Part shown: positions 34,465-42,281 of the stretch, piece by piece
How positions within the stretch are numbered: position 1 is the stretch's first letter
How the letters are laid out: each line of letters begins with the position of its first letter
Source: Sphingobacteriales bacterium
Lineage (GTDB): Bacteria; Bacteroidota; Bacteroidia; Chitinophagales; Chitinophagaceae
Assembly (NCBI GenBank): GCA_004144175.1
Contig: SEFT01000019.1
Span: forward strand, 1 to 64,000
Length of the DNA: 64,000 nt
Direction of reading: 5' to 3'
Made by a program: the position numbers and the translations under genes
Notes under the pieces: model-generated
What the model saw: the letters and a program-made list of their open reading frames with translations, nothing else
Database searches by the model: none
Told to the model about the DNA's origin: nothing

Positions 34465-35238
34465 ATGGCTGAACTGAAGGATGTGCTCATAGAGGCTACC
34501 AAAGCTGCCGGCCAAATAATGCTGGACTATTTCCAGGGAACTTTTACGGTGGGTAATAAGGAAGGCATCAACAACCTGGTGACCGAGGTGGACATGCTCG
34601 CCGAAACGAAGATCATGGCGATCATCAAAGCGAACTTCCCTGGTCACAGCATCATCACCGAAGAATCAGGCGCGCTCATGCAGGATTCGCCATACCAATG
34701 GATCATTGATCCCATAGATGGAACAGTTAACTATGCGCATGGCATCCCGATTGCCTGCGTAAGTATAGGATTAAGGCATCAGGAAGATTTGATACTTGGC
34801 GCTGTGTTCAACCCAATGATGAATGAGTTTTACTTTGCCGAGAAAGGAAAGGGTGCCACACTAAACGGAAAGCCCATATCAGTATCAAACAAGGTAGATT
34901 TCAGGAAAGCATGTCTTGTGACTGGTTTTCCATATAAATGGCCGGTTAGCAAAGAACATCCTATAAAAGTATTTGAGCGTTTTATAATGGAAGGGTTGCC
35001 CGTGCGTCGTCTTGGCTCTGCAGCCATCGACCTTTGTTGGGTGGCCTGTGGCCGTTTCGATGGTTTTTGGGAGTATAACCTGAGTCCATGGGATGTAGCC
35101 GCCGGCTACCTCATAGTTGCCGAAGCAGGCGGCAGGATCACCAATTTCGATGGTGAGCCATGCGACGTATTTCACAAAGAAACACTGGCCACCAACGGAC
35201 ATATACACGACGATATGCTGGCCCGTATAAAAAGATAA
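34465..35238 (+). CDS. suhB: inositol monophosphatase family protein
   Basis: A 257-residue Mg2+-dependent, Li+-sensitive phosphatase. Metal-site motifs are Glu66-Glu67 in ITEESG, DPIDGT (82-87) in WIIDPIDGTVNY, and the C-terminal SPWDVAAG (Asp near 211). Length and order match inositol-1-monophosphatase/SuhB. Substrates in bacteria can be inositol phosphate, other sugar phosphates or NADP-type compounds, so the symbol is tentative. It lies 9 bp after the TolC-like gene and 14 bp before thiL, suggesting one transcript. Confidence 0.93.
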   Translation: MAELKDVLIEATKAAGQIMLDYFQGTFTVGNKEGINNLVTEVDMLAETKIMAIIKANFPGHSIITEESGALMQDSPYQWIIDPIDGTVNYAHGIPIACVSIGLRHQEDLILGAVFNPMMNEFYFAEKGKGATLNGKPISVSNKVDFRKACLVTGFPYKWPVSKEHPIKVFERFIMEGLPVRRLGSAAIDLCWVACGRFDGFWEYNLSPWDVAAGYLIVAEAGGRITNFDGEPCDVFHKETLATNGHIHDDMLARIKR

Positions 35239-35252
35239 AGCAACACATAAGG

Positions 35253-36299
35253 ATGGAAGAACAACAAAGAACAGAGATAGACTCGCTGGGCGAATTTGGG
35301 TTGATAGAACACCTTACGAGGAATAATGAGACGATGCAGGCCGGCACCTTATTGTCAGTAGGCGATGACGCTGCTGTGATAGACCAGTTCGGGCGACAAA
35401 CAGTAATAACAACCGATATGCTGCTGGAAGGTGTGCATTTCGACCTTATGTACACGCCGCTGAAGCACCTTGGCTATAAGGCTGTGGCAGTTAATTTGTC
35501 TGACATCTATGCCATGTTTGCCACGCCTACCCATATCACCATCAGCATCGGTATTTCCAACAAGTTCTCGGTAGAAGCACTGGATGAATTTTACGAAGGT
35601 GTATACGCAGCATGTGAAAAATACAATGTTGACCTGATAGGTGGCGATACTACCAGCTCTTTAAAAGGTTTTGTTATTAGTATAACCGCCATAGGCGAAG
35701 TAGCGCCGGATAAATTTGTGACACGCACGGGTGCTAAAAAAGGTGACCTGGTATGCGTATCGGGCGATCTCGGAGCAGCGTACACCGGCCTGCAACTACT
35801 GGAGCGAGAAAAAAGAATATACCTCGAAAACCCGACCGTGCAACCCGACCTTGAGAACAGGGCTTATGCCGTTGGCCGCATACTGAAGCCCGAGCCAAGG
35901 GCTGATATAGTTGCCTGGCTGCAGGAAAAAGACATAATGCCTACAGCTATGATAGATGTAAGCGATGGCCTAAGCTCAGAGCTATTGCATATTTGCAGGC
36001 GCAGCGGGGTAGGTTGTGTGATACATGAAGATAAGCTGCCTATACACCAGGAGACCAAAGAAATAGCGCTTGAGTTCAACGTAGGACCTACTATGTGTGC
36101 GCTCAATGGCGGCGAAGACTACGAATTGCTGTTTACTATAAAGCAGGAAGACTACGAGAAGATAACCCTGAGCGAGCAAATAAGTGTGATCGGCTACATT
36201 GCCGATGCAGAGGAAAAACCTTCGCTCATCTCGAAAAGTAATAACAGGCATCCATTGGTAGCGCAGGGTTGGAATGCCTTCTACTCAGAAAAAAAATAG
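35253..36299 (+). CDS. thiL: thiamine-monophosphate kinase
   Basis: A 348-residue kinase that makes thiamine diphosphate from thiamine monophosphate, in the PurM/ThiL fold. I start at ATG 35253 (MEEQQRTEIDSLGEFGLIE), preceded by AAGGA-like bases; the longer in-frame start lies inside the phosphatase gene. Motifs: SVGDDAAVID (35-44), AVNLSDIYAMFATP, GGDTTSS and the later DVSDGLSSELLHI and NGGEDYELLFT. All are in the expected order. Together with the fused E1 enzyme elsewhere in the window it belongs to thiamine-dependent central metabolism, but not to the same operon. Confidence 0.96.
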   Translation: MEEQQRTEIDSLGEFGLIEHLTRNNETMQAGTLLSVGDDAAVIDQFGRQTVITTDMLLEGVHFDLMYTPLKHLGYKAVAVNLSDIYAMFATPTHITISIGISNKFSVEALDEFYEGVYAACEKYNVDLIGGDTTSSLKGFVISITAIGEVAPDKFVTRTGAKKGDLVCVSGDLGAAYTGLQLLEREKRIYLENPTVQPDLENRAYAVGRILKPEPRADIVAWLQEKDIMPTAMIDVSDGLSSELLHICRRSGVGCVIHEDKLPIHQETKEIALEFNVGPTMCALNGGEDYELLFTIKQEDYEKITLSEQISVIGYIADAEEKPSLISKSNNRHPLVAQGWNAFYSEKK

Positions 36300-36355
36300 G
36301 GCGTACTTTACTTCGTTAATAATTTTTGTATTTTAGGCGTAAATATATCATTAGC

Positions 36356-36847
36356 ATGAATTTTTGGAAGACTTCACTGATCACTGCATGTGCTTTTCTG
36401 GGAATTGGTTCTACCGTATTGTATACATCGTGCGAGAAAGATGCATGTCTGGATCTGAAGTGTAAGAATGGCGGCTCGTGTACAGATGGCATCTGTCGCT
36501 GTCCTTCTGGTTATGAAGGCTCTGAGTGCCAGACCGCAGTAGCTACCAAATTTATAGGTTACTATTATGGCGATACCAAGTGTGGACTGACACCTCCATA
36601 CTACGATTCAGCGCATGTGTATCTCGAGAAATCGCCGAATATGATTGGCGTGGTACGCTTTAATAACCTCGCTGATACTTTTATACTTAAGCTGAATGCT
36701 GATGGTGAGTCTGCAAGCGGTACTACGGGCGATCAGCCATATGTATATGCAACCATCGACAACGGCAAAAAGCTTACGCTGAAAGTAACAGAAAACGTTA
36801 ACGGTACAGCGAGAGACTGCAACTTTACAGGAAATAAAGGACAATAA
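36356..36847 (+). CDS. lipoprotein with an EGF-like domain
   Basis: A 163-residue lipoprotein from ATG 36356 (MNFWKTSLITACAFLGIG, lipobox YTSC). Straight after the lipid anchor there is an EGF-like module with six cysteines (CLDLKCKNGGSCTDGICRC then GYEGSECQ, about residues 29-57). The remaining 105 residues form a small beta-rich domain with LNADGESASGTTGD and TARDCNF. EGF modules occur in some Bacteroidota lipoproteins next to lipocalin-like domains; binding of a partner is a guess. An upstream in-frame start was rejected as it lengthens the signal. A terminator follows 24 bp after the stop. Confidence 0.85.
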   Translation: MNFWKTSLITACAFLGIGSTVLYTSCEKDACLDLKCKNGGSCTDGICRCPSGYEGSECQTAVATKFIGYYYGDTKCGLTPPYYDSAHVYLEKSPNMIGVVRFNNLADTFILKLNADGESASGTTGDQPYVYATIDNGKKLTLKVTENVNGTARDCNFTGNKGQ

Positions 36848-36871
36848 GGTTCTGAAATTATATAGATCACG

Positions 36872-36900
36872 AAGCCGGGCGAAAACCCGGCTTTTGTGTT
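36872..36900 (+). terminator. terminator after the EGF-like lipoprotein gene
   Basis: An 8-bp stem (36872-36879 AAGCCGGG with 36886-36893 CCCGGCTT) followed by a T-rich tail. Confidence 0.85.
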
Positions 36901-36931
36901 TTTGTTCACCTGCGTCAAGCTTAAAATTTAT

Positions 36932-36939
36932 TAGATTTG
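36932..36939 (+). promoter_or_regulatory. -7 promoter element abutting gldA
   Basis: TAGATTTG matches TAnnTTTG and ends 4 bp before the ATG at 36944. The expected transcript start coincides with the start codon, so the mRNA should be leaderless. No good -33 element. Confidence 0.45.
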
Positions 36940-36943
36940 CTCC

Positions 36944-37849
36944 ATGTCTATCAGTGTTGCCTCACTTACAAAGATTTACGGTACTCAAAAAGCAGTAGAT
37001 AATATTTCATTCGAGCTGAAGAAAGGAGAAATAGTTGGTTTCCTCGGTCCTAACGGAGCAGGTAAGTCTACTACGATGAAGATGATAACCGGCTACCTTC
37101 CGCCGACTGCCGGTACTGCTAAAGTATGCGGTTATGACATACAGCAACAGCCCATGGAGGTGCGTAAAAGGGTAGGGTACTTGCCCGAAGCAAACCCGCT
37201 ATATTATGATATGTATGTGCGCGAGTACCTGGAGTTCAGTGCGGGTATACACCAATTGAAGAAACCGAAGGATCGTATTGAGGAAATGATAGCGCTTACC
37301 GGCTTAGGTAAAGAAGCACATAAGCATATCAGTGCACTGTCGAAAGGGTACAAACAGCGGGTAGGCCTTGCACAGGCTATGCTGCACGACCCGGAAGTGC
37401 TGATACTGGATGAGCCAACCTCGGGCCTCGACCCCAACCAGATAGTGGAGATACGCGACCTGATACTTAACATCGGCAAGCAAAAGACTGTACTGCTATC
37501 TACACACATTATGCAGGAGGTACAGGCAATGTGTAGCAGGGTTGTCATTATCAGTTCGGGCAAGCTGGTAGCCGATGATTCTATCGACCGACTGCAGCAG
37601 GGTAGTAAGGGACAAAATACCCTTGTGGTTACATTTGAAAACCGCGTAGATGAAAAACTGCTGAAGCAATTGAAAAACGTGAGCAAGACAGAGTCCTTAG
37701 GCAACAATCGCTGGAAATTATATACAGCTAAGCCGGAAGAACTTCGCAAGGAAGTAATGCAGATGGCCCTGCAAAATGATCTTAATATAAGTGCCATGCA
37801 GGCTGAAACCCAGTCGCTGGAAGATGTATTCAGAAGCCTGACGAAGTAA
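36944..37849 (+). CDS. gldA: gliding-motility-type ABC ATPase GldA
   Basis: A 301-residue ABC ATPase with Walker A GPNGAGKST (35-43), signature LSKGYKQR (132-139), Walker B VLILDE (152-157), D-loop TSGLDPN and a C-terminal regulatory part of about 85 residues (from 215). The sequence closely follows GldA, the ATPase that works with the membrane proteins GldF and GldG in Bacteroidota gliding. Neither partner gene is next to it here, so it may supply another ABC-2 exporter. It is a single-gene unit between two lipoprotein genes, with a promoter element only 4 bp before its ATG. Confidence 0.88.
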   Translation: MSISVASLTKIYGTQKAVDNISFELKKGEIVGFLGPNGAGKSTTMKMITGYLPPTAGTAKVCGYDIQQQPMEVRKRVGYLPEANPLYYDMYVREYLEFSAGIHQLKKPKDRIEEMIALTGLGKEAHKHISALSKGYKQRVGLAQAMLHDPEVLILDEPTSGLDPNQIVEIRDLILNIGKQKTVLLSTHIMQEVQAMCSRVVIISSGKLVADDSIDRLQQGSKGQNTLVVTFENRVDEKLLKQLKNVSKTESLGNNRWKLYTAKPEELRKEVMQMALQNDLNISAMQAETQSLEDVFRSLTK

Positions 37850-37942
37850 CTTTACTACGCTTTCGGAAATTGTGGACGTCATGTTGTGAAATGTTTTTGT
37901 TTCTGCTTATATTTAGTCTCAAAACAATAATTTTTTTCTGGT

Positions 37943-38575
37943 ATGAAGCTTCGCTTACTTCCATTATCTATATTACTTGTCGCATCGCTTGCTGCATGTA
38001 AAAAAGATCCGCCGTCTGCAACTATTGGCCTCAACCCCAATGCCCCGAAGCCTATAGATTCCAATTTTAAAGTATCAAATAATAAATGGAACTGGGGCGG
38101 CGTTGCTCCATTTAGCTATAAGATGAATGGTAAGCTCATTGAAACTGATCAAAATATGACTTATCAAAATACACGTGTAAGTCTTGATGGTAGCACATTC
38201 TACTCTATTTTTGCTGTAACGCCGGGCAGCGGCCAAAGCGATATTATCGTTTCGTTTAATCTTCCTGATAAGATATCGGATATGTTAGTTGGCCAGGAGT
38301 ATTCTATACCAACCAAAAACGGATCGGCACAATTCACCTCGCCAACATATGACCCGGTAGATCCGGAAGTTAAGACGTCCTTCGCATTTTGGACATCCGA
38401 AGGAGGCAATATGGCCGTAAAAATTACAAGCATCACTGCTACAGAGATCGAAGGGAAATTTTATGGCGTTTTGAAGCAACGCTCAGACATGAAATCTAAC
38501 AGTGGGCTCGATTGGGTTAAAATTGAAGAAGGTTACTTCAAATTTGACCGCAATGATACTACCGCTGTTTTTTAA
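37943..38575 (+). CDS. hypothetical lipoprotein
   Basis: A 210-residue lipoprotein (MKLRLLPLSILLVASLAACK, lipobox LAAC). The mature part is a single beta-rich domain from about residue 40 (NNKWNWGGVAPFSYKMNGKL) to the end, with pieces such as QSDIIVSFNLPDKI and TEIEGKFYGVLKQRSD that resemble other small Bacteroidota beta-sandwich lipoproteins. No catalytic or binding motif stands out. A -7-like TATATTTA occurs about 30-40 bp upstream. It is closed by an 11-bp GC-rich terminator, so it is a single-gene transcript. Confidence 0.75.
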   Translation: MKLRLLPLSILLVASLAACKKDPPSATIGLNPNAPKPIDSNFKVSNNKWNWGGVAPFSYKMNGKLIETDQNMTYQNTRVSLDGSTFYSIFAVTPGSGQSDIIVSFNLPDKISDMLVGQEYSIPTKNGSAQFTSPTYDPVDPEVKTSFAFWTSEGGNMAVKITSITATEIEGKFYGVLKQRSDMKSNSGLDWVKIEEGYFKFDRNDTTAVF

Positions 38576-38593
38576 GAAGTGTTATCGTATTTT

Positions 38594-38624
38594 AATCCCG
38601 GTACTGCGTACCGGGATTTTTTTT
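38594..38624 (+). terminator. terminator after the 37943 lipoprotein gene
   Basis: A perfect 11-bp stem (38594-38604 AATCCCGGTAC with 38608-38618 GTACCGGGATT), 3-nt loop, then eight Ts. Confidence 0.92.
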
Positions 38625-38757
38625 GCCTGTCGAGCTTAGCGCTCGCCTGATAGCCAAGTTTACAAGTATTCAATAGCCTTTCGTGTTGAGTGTGAGCCTA
38701 TAACGACGGCTGTAGGTATGATATTTTAGTCTAACAGTTTTTCATAAAGCAAAGACT

Positions 38758-39549
38758 ATGTTCAAGAAAGGTAAACTGACAATTCTGTCTGCGATTTTAT
38801 TTGCAGGTATATCACTTGTATCGTGCAAAAAGGATGATAACAACAGTAATGATGATGAATCGGCAAGGGTGATCATGCGCCTTACTGACGGCCCGGCCAA
38901 CTATGATGCGGTGTACCTGGATGTGCAAAGGGTGGAGGTCACGATGGAGGGAGAGAATTCTGTAAGCTATCTACCCGCGCGTCAAGGGGTTTATGATATT
39001 TTAGATTTCAGAAATGGGCTTGATACGCTTTTGGTTGATACATCAATGCCCGAGGGCAAGATAAACCAAATACGGCTTATATTAGGCACCAATAATTCGG
39101 TGGTAGTAGACGGCCAGACATATACACTCAATACACCGTCGGCCCAGGAGAGTGGTCTCAAACTTAACTTGAATTCAACATTAGAAGCTGGTAAAACTTA
39201 CATGTTCTGGATAGACTTTGATGCAGGAAAGTCAATCAACCAGACGGGTAATGGAAAGTATCAGCTGAAACCCGTTATGCGCGCATATTCTGAGTTAACT
39301 GATGGCCGCATTAAGGGCATCGTATTGCCTTTAGTATCGTCGACGACTGTATATGCTACAAAGGGAACTGAAACGTATACTGCTATCCCGACAATAAACG
39401 GTTACTTTATGTTCAGGGGTCTGCCGGAGGGGGAGTATAAGATCACTTACGATGCCGCTGATACATATAGGGATGTAATAATCCCTAACGTATCAGTGAA
39501 ATTTGGTACAGAGGTTGATTTAGGTACAACCGTAATCGATCCATTGTAG
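38758..39549 (+). CDS. DUF4382-domain lipoprotein
   Basis: A 263-residue lipoprotein (MFKKGKLTILSAILFAGISL, lipobox LVSC). The mature part begins with RVIMRLTDGPANYDAVYLDV, the hallmark of DUF4382, which covers about residues 38-180 (including INQIRLILGTNNSVVVDG and MFWIDFDAGKSI). A C-terminal carboxypeptidase-like beta-sandwich follows (about 185-263: GRIKGIVLPL, YTAIPTINGYFMFRGLPEGE, DLGTTVIDP). The family is common in Bacteroidota and marine bacteria and its function is unknown; the architecture suggests an extracellular binding or structural role. The downstream flank has three GTTAACAAA repeats and a terminator. Confidence 0.9.
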   Translation: MFKKGKLTILSAILFAGISLVSCKKDDNNSNDDESARVIMRLTDGPANYDAVYLDVQRVEVTMEGENSVSYLPARQGVYDILDFRNGLDTLLVDTSMPEGKINQIRLILGTNNSVVVDGQTYTLNTPSAQESGLKLNLNSTLEAGKTYMFWIDFDAGKSINQTGNGKYQLKPVMRAYSELTDGRIKGIVLPLVSSTTVYATKGTETYTAIPTINGYFMFRGLPEGEYKITYDAADTYRDVIIPNVSVKFGTEVDLGTTVIDPL

Positions 39550-39559
39550 GCTGACGTTT

Positions 39560-39610
39560 GTTAACAAAAGTAAGACGCCTGTTAACAAAGTCGGGTGCTT
39601 CGTTAACAAA
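39560..39610 (+). repeat. three GTTAACAAA direct repeats at exact 21-bp spacing
   Basis: GTTAACAAA starts at 39560, 39581 and 39602. The 12-bp spacers are unrelated in sequence, so the period rather than a simple tandem copy is conserved. The core GTTAAC is itself palindromic. The third copy is part of TTAACAAACGG, which recurs at 40003-40020 (TTAACAAACGGATAACAA versus TTAACAAACGGAAAACAA at 39603). Two helical turns of spacing would place a protein on one DNA face, but function is inferred. Confidence 0.6.
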
Positions 39611-39620
39611 CGGAAAACAA

Positions 39621-39648
39621 AAAAGCAGCTCTCGGACAGGCTGCTTTT
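39621..39648 (+). terminator. terminator after the DUF4382 gene
   Basis: A 9-bp stem (39621-39629 AAAAGCAGC with 39640-39648 GCTGCTTTT) followed by ATGTTTTT. It lies directly after the 21-bp repeats. Confidence 0.75.
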
Positions 39649-39710
39649 ATGTTTTTAAATGCTGTTAGAGGATTATTTCTTAAATTGCGTTAGTTATAAT
39701 TCTGACTATT

Positions 39711-39845
39711 ATGAAAAAGCTGGAGAAGTTTTTAGAGCGTGTTACAGGGCGTGAAGTGGACCTGAAATCAACAGATGGAGTTTCTCCTAATTTCCTGATA
39801 CTCATACTGGGATTGCTTATTATGCTGGTCTACGCTATTTCGTAG
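39711..39845 (+). CDS. 44-residue single-pass membrane protein
   Basis: A small frame, ATG 39711 to TAG 39845. The peptide has a charged amphipathic start (MKKLEKFLERVTGREVDLKS), a short loop and one hydrophobic helix (about residues 27-43, FLILILGLLIMLVYAIS) ending at the C-terminus. The topology is that of a tail-anchored microprotein. It stands between the DUF4382 terminator and the repeat-rich leader at 39.9-40.2 kb. I do not know a family. Coding is supported by composition and layout, not by homology, so confidence is moderate. Confidence 0.55.
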   Translation: MKKLEKFLERVTGREVDLKSTDGVSPNFLILILGLLIMLVYAIS

Positions 39846-40239
39846 CACCCTGGCAATCGGCTATATTTCGCGATGGCTATCTGTTCAATATACATGGGCA
39901 GATAGCCATTTTCATTTGCACGCGTCATAGAATAAATTTTCAAAAAATTTCATTCAAATATTTGGTGGCATAAAACTTTTTATTATTTTCGTATTAACAA
40001 ACGGATAACAACTGAATAACGAACGGCTAACAACCTACTAACAATTCAACCGATAATTCGCTTGATAAGAGACACTGGGTAAACACTATCAAGATAAGAG
40101 ACCACCGGCCTGAGAAACCGGAAAGGGATAAGAGAGAGAAATTTTTTTATAGGGGATTTTACCGACAGACACCTACTACCGTGAAATCTGCAACGCATTA
40201 AGGGAGCGTTGTGGGTTACTAACTACTAAAACGACATAT
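39846..40239 (+). other. repeat-rich 394-bp leader before a small membrane protein
   Basis: No gene. The first part (39935-39985) is AT-rich. Then come TAACAA-type repeats at 40003-40052 (TTAACAAACGGATAACAA, GAATAACGAACGGCTAACAA, CTACTAACAATT), three GATAAGAGA copies (40064, 40093 and 40127), and a CAACGC/GCGTTG hairpin (40191-40196 with 40206-40211) some 30 bp before the small ORF. The arrangement looks like a structured, possibly regulatory 5' leader or a non-coding RNA. Confidence 0.45.
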
Positions 40240-40469
40240 ATGCGTAAGAGAGAGCGCATTGGCTGCGGCCAACTACAGTTTGCTGTATTGTTATGCCTGT
40301 TGGTATTTTCAGGTGTATTTGTAGGGTTGTTCTACGATACTTTTTTTCCAAAAAGGCCTGAACTGCACTTCGAGTATAAGTTTGTGCGTACAAAAACAAA
40401 TGGCTACGCCTTCAACAGGTAGCTTATAGCGTAGGTCTATTGTATACAGGGCAGATAGGGGATAAGAGA
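40064..40469 (+). repeat. dispersed GATAAGAGA motif, four copies
   Basis: GATAAGAGA occurs at 40064-40072, 40093-40101, 40127-40135 and 40461-40469; the last two extend to GATAAGAGAGAG and are each followed within a few bases by a T-run. A degenerate copy GTAAGAGAGAG forms codons 2-5 of the small ORF at 40240. Purpose unknown. Confidence 0.6.
40240..40422 (+). CDS. 60-residue single-pass membrane protein
   Basis: A short frame from ATG 40240. Residues 1-10 are basic (MRKRERIGCG), residues 12-32 form one hydrophobic helix (LQFAVLLCLLVFSGVFVGLF), and the last 25 residues are polar and basic (FPKRPELHFEYKFVRTK). The predicted topology is one membrane pass. No family was recognised. It follows a 394-bp structured leader and is followed by an imperfect long hairpin with GTATAC arms. 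The start codons lie in a degenerate copy of the local GATAAGAGA repeat, which raises some doubt that it is a true gene. Confidence 0.5.
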   Translation: MRKRERIGCGQLQFAVLLCLLVFSGVFVGLFYDTFFPKRPELHFEYKFVRTKTNGYAFNR

Positions 40470-40498
40470 GAGCCTTTTTTCTGACTCTGTATACAATA
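40438..40498 (+). repeat. 12-bp inverted repeat around GTATAC, hairpin-forming
   Basis: TATTGTATACAG (40438-40449) and CTGTATACAATA (40487-40498) are exact reverse complements, and the stem can be extended inwards by GGGCAG/CTGACTC with a bulge. The 26-nt loop carries the fourth GATAAGAGA and a T6 run. It lies between the 60-residue ORF and the T9SS cargo gene and may be an RNA hairpin in the leader of the latter or a palindromic operator. Confidence 0.65.
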
Positions 40499-40581
40499 AT
40501 CTCGCAGATGACACTACTACGATACTCATTGCATAGGGGTATTTGTCTTGTACCGCGTTATTCGGGTACAAAACAGATACA

Positions 40582-41952
40582 ATGAGAAAAACATTTCTAC
40601 TTTTACCTCTTCTTGCATTACAGCTTTCTGCTGATGCACAATCATATTCCTTCCCGCAATCGGGTCTTAGCCAGCATACCATCGCTGCATTAAACAAGAA
40701 CATTTCACAAGCTAAAACTTCAGCTGCGCACGAGCGCCTGTCGGCAGTAGCCACGCATACCATATCAATGGCCGGCGGTGGAATGGAGCTGCAGGATTCT
40801 ACAAGGTTTAGATACTCCAATGATCGCGGCAGTTCATTTACACAGGGCTTGGTCAATGCCTTCAATATGACTGAATTTGCTCTTTTCGATTCTTCCTGGA
40901 CCTATGAAGAAACCGGCAGCGGTCTTGGTATGACCGAGTTGTCATCTGCTACCTACAACAGTAGTAACAAACGCCTGTCGCTAACCAACTTTGCAAACAA
41001 CGGCGGAAGCCTGAAAGGCGAAACAGACAAACGCTATGAATACAGTAGCGCAGGCAATATATCTGTAGAACACGAACTGGAATGGAATAATACTGCGAAT
41101 AAATGGGATTCTGTATCTCGCACCTACTATGACTATAATACACTAAATAAACTTGAAAAAGTTACGGTGTATGATGCCGATGCTAAACAGTGGGAGACCA
41201 GAACTACAAACCATTATAATGTAGCGGGTAATGTAGATACAGTGCTTACAGAGAAGTTCAACACCAACTGGGCACCTTCAATGCGCGAGATCCACAGTTT
41301 TTCGGGTAATAAGATCAACAAAAACCTGGAGCAACGATTTGATGCAGCTTCTTCGTCGTGGAAAGACCAGCGTACCGATAGCTTTGGGTATACAGCCGGT
41401 GTAGACTTCTTCACATTCATGGAGATAAAAGAGTGGGATACTGTGGATGCAGCCTGGAAGAACATCAGCCAAACCTTCCGTGCACTGAATGCAAAACAGT
41501 TGATAGAAGAAGAGACCTTTAAAAACTGGGACACAACAGATGGTGTATGGGAAGCACAGGCCAAGATGACGTGGACATATAATGCCAATCAAAATCCGAT
41601 AAAGATGGATATGAGACTTCCTGCATTCCCGCTGCCCGGCCCCATATCCTCTACTCATCTCTACTACGAAACATACTTTAATACGAACGTGGCAGATGTA
41701 AAAAAGAATGTGCAAATGACCGTGTTCCCAAATCCTGCTACCGATAAAGTAAACATCAGTTTTGATAAAGCCAGCGGCTACGCAACAGTTATACTCACTA
41801 ATGTAGCGGGACAATTGATTTCAAAAGGCCAGCGTAATGCAGATAGCGGCACAATGGAAGTTTCGTTGCAAGGCCTGCAACCAGGCACTTACCATCTTTC
41901 CATACAATTTGCGGATGGCAGCATGAGCAGCCAACGCATCGTAAAACAATAA
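40582..41952 (+). CDS. secreted T9SS cargo protein with Trp/Tyr-rich repeats
   Basis: A 456-residue secreted protein from ATG 40582 (signal MRKTFLLLPLLALQLSADAQ). Residues about 90-355 are built of repeated units of some 30 residues of the type W-x-YxYn-x-Gn with fragments such as WNNTANKWDSVSRTYYDY, WETRTTNHYNVAGN and WKNISQTFRAL. The C-terminal 75 residues form a type A T9SS sorting domain (VFPNPATDKVNISF, GQLISKG, GLQPGTYHLSI, RIVKQ), which sends the protein to the cell surface through the type IX system. Function of the repeats is unknown. It resembles the convergent protein at 42307-43593. Confidence 0.88.
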   Translation: MRKTFLLLPLLALQLSADAQSYSFPQSGLSQHTIAALNKNISQAKTSAAHERLSAVATHTISMAGGGMELQDSTRFRYSNDRGSSFTQGLVNAFNMTEFALFDSSWTYEETGSGLGMTELSSATYNSSNKRLSLTNFANNGGSLKGETDKRYEYSSAGNISVEHELEWNNTANKWDSVSRTYYDYNTLNKLEKVTVYDADAKQWETRTTNHYNVAGNVDTVLTEKFNTNWAPSMREIHSFSGNKINKNLEQRFDAASSSWKDQRTDSFGYTAGVDFFTFMEIKEWDTVDAAWKNISQTFRALNAKQLIEEETFKNWDTTDGVWEAQAKMTWTYNANQNPIKMDMRLPAFPLPGPISSTHLYYETYFNTNVADVKKNVQMTVFPNPATDKVNISFDKASGYATVILTNVAGQLISKGQRNADSGTMEVSLQGLQPGTYHLSIQFADGSMSSQRIVKQ

Positions 41953-41981
41953 GAGACTTTGAACTGCAAATGTAGAGAATG

Positions 41982-42006
41982 GGGCCGCTATCGCGCGGCC
42001 CTTTCT
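41982..42006 (+). terminator. terminator after the first T9SS cargo gene
   Basis: A 7-bp GC stem (41982-41988 GGGCCGC with 41995-42001 GCGGCCC), 6-nt loop, then TTTCTGTG. Confidence 0.8.
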
Positions 42007-42252
42007 GTGTTCTGTAGTGTCATCGTTTCGTCATCCAATTTACAATGTTGTGACAATTACATATTGCGTTTAAGACGTTTGCATTGTATATTCATGTCAG
42101 TATTTTTTACAATAACCTTCTGACATCATAAGGCAATACTTACAATGGCTAAGAGCTCTGATTTGTAAGGGATAGGAGCGAAGGTTTAGTAAGATGTTTT
42201 CATGGTGATAGGGTTTATAGGGGCTGGCCTGTTCACAGGTTGGCTTTCATCA

Positions 42253-42281
42253 AAAAAGGTGCCCATGCAGGACACCTTTTT
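42253..42281. terminator. bidirectional terminator between T9SS cargo genes
   Basis: A 9-bp stem (42253-42261 AAAAAGGTG with 42273-42281 CACCTTTTT) with T-rich ends on both strands; 26 bp past the stop of the minus-strand gene. Confidence 0.8.

Noticed and set aside
39560-39655. Repeated VNK peptide reading of the GTTAACAAA array as an extension of the DUF4382 protein
   Set aside because: It is in a different frame from the gene, which ends at 39549 with further in-frame stops, and has no start codon.
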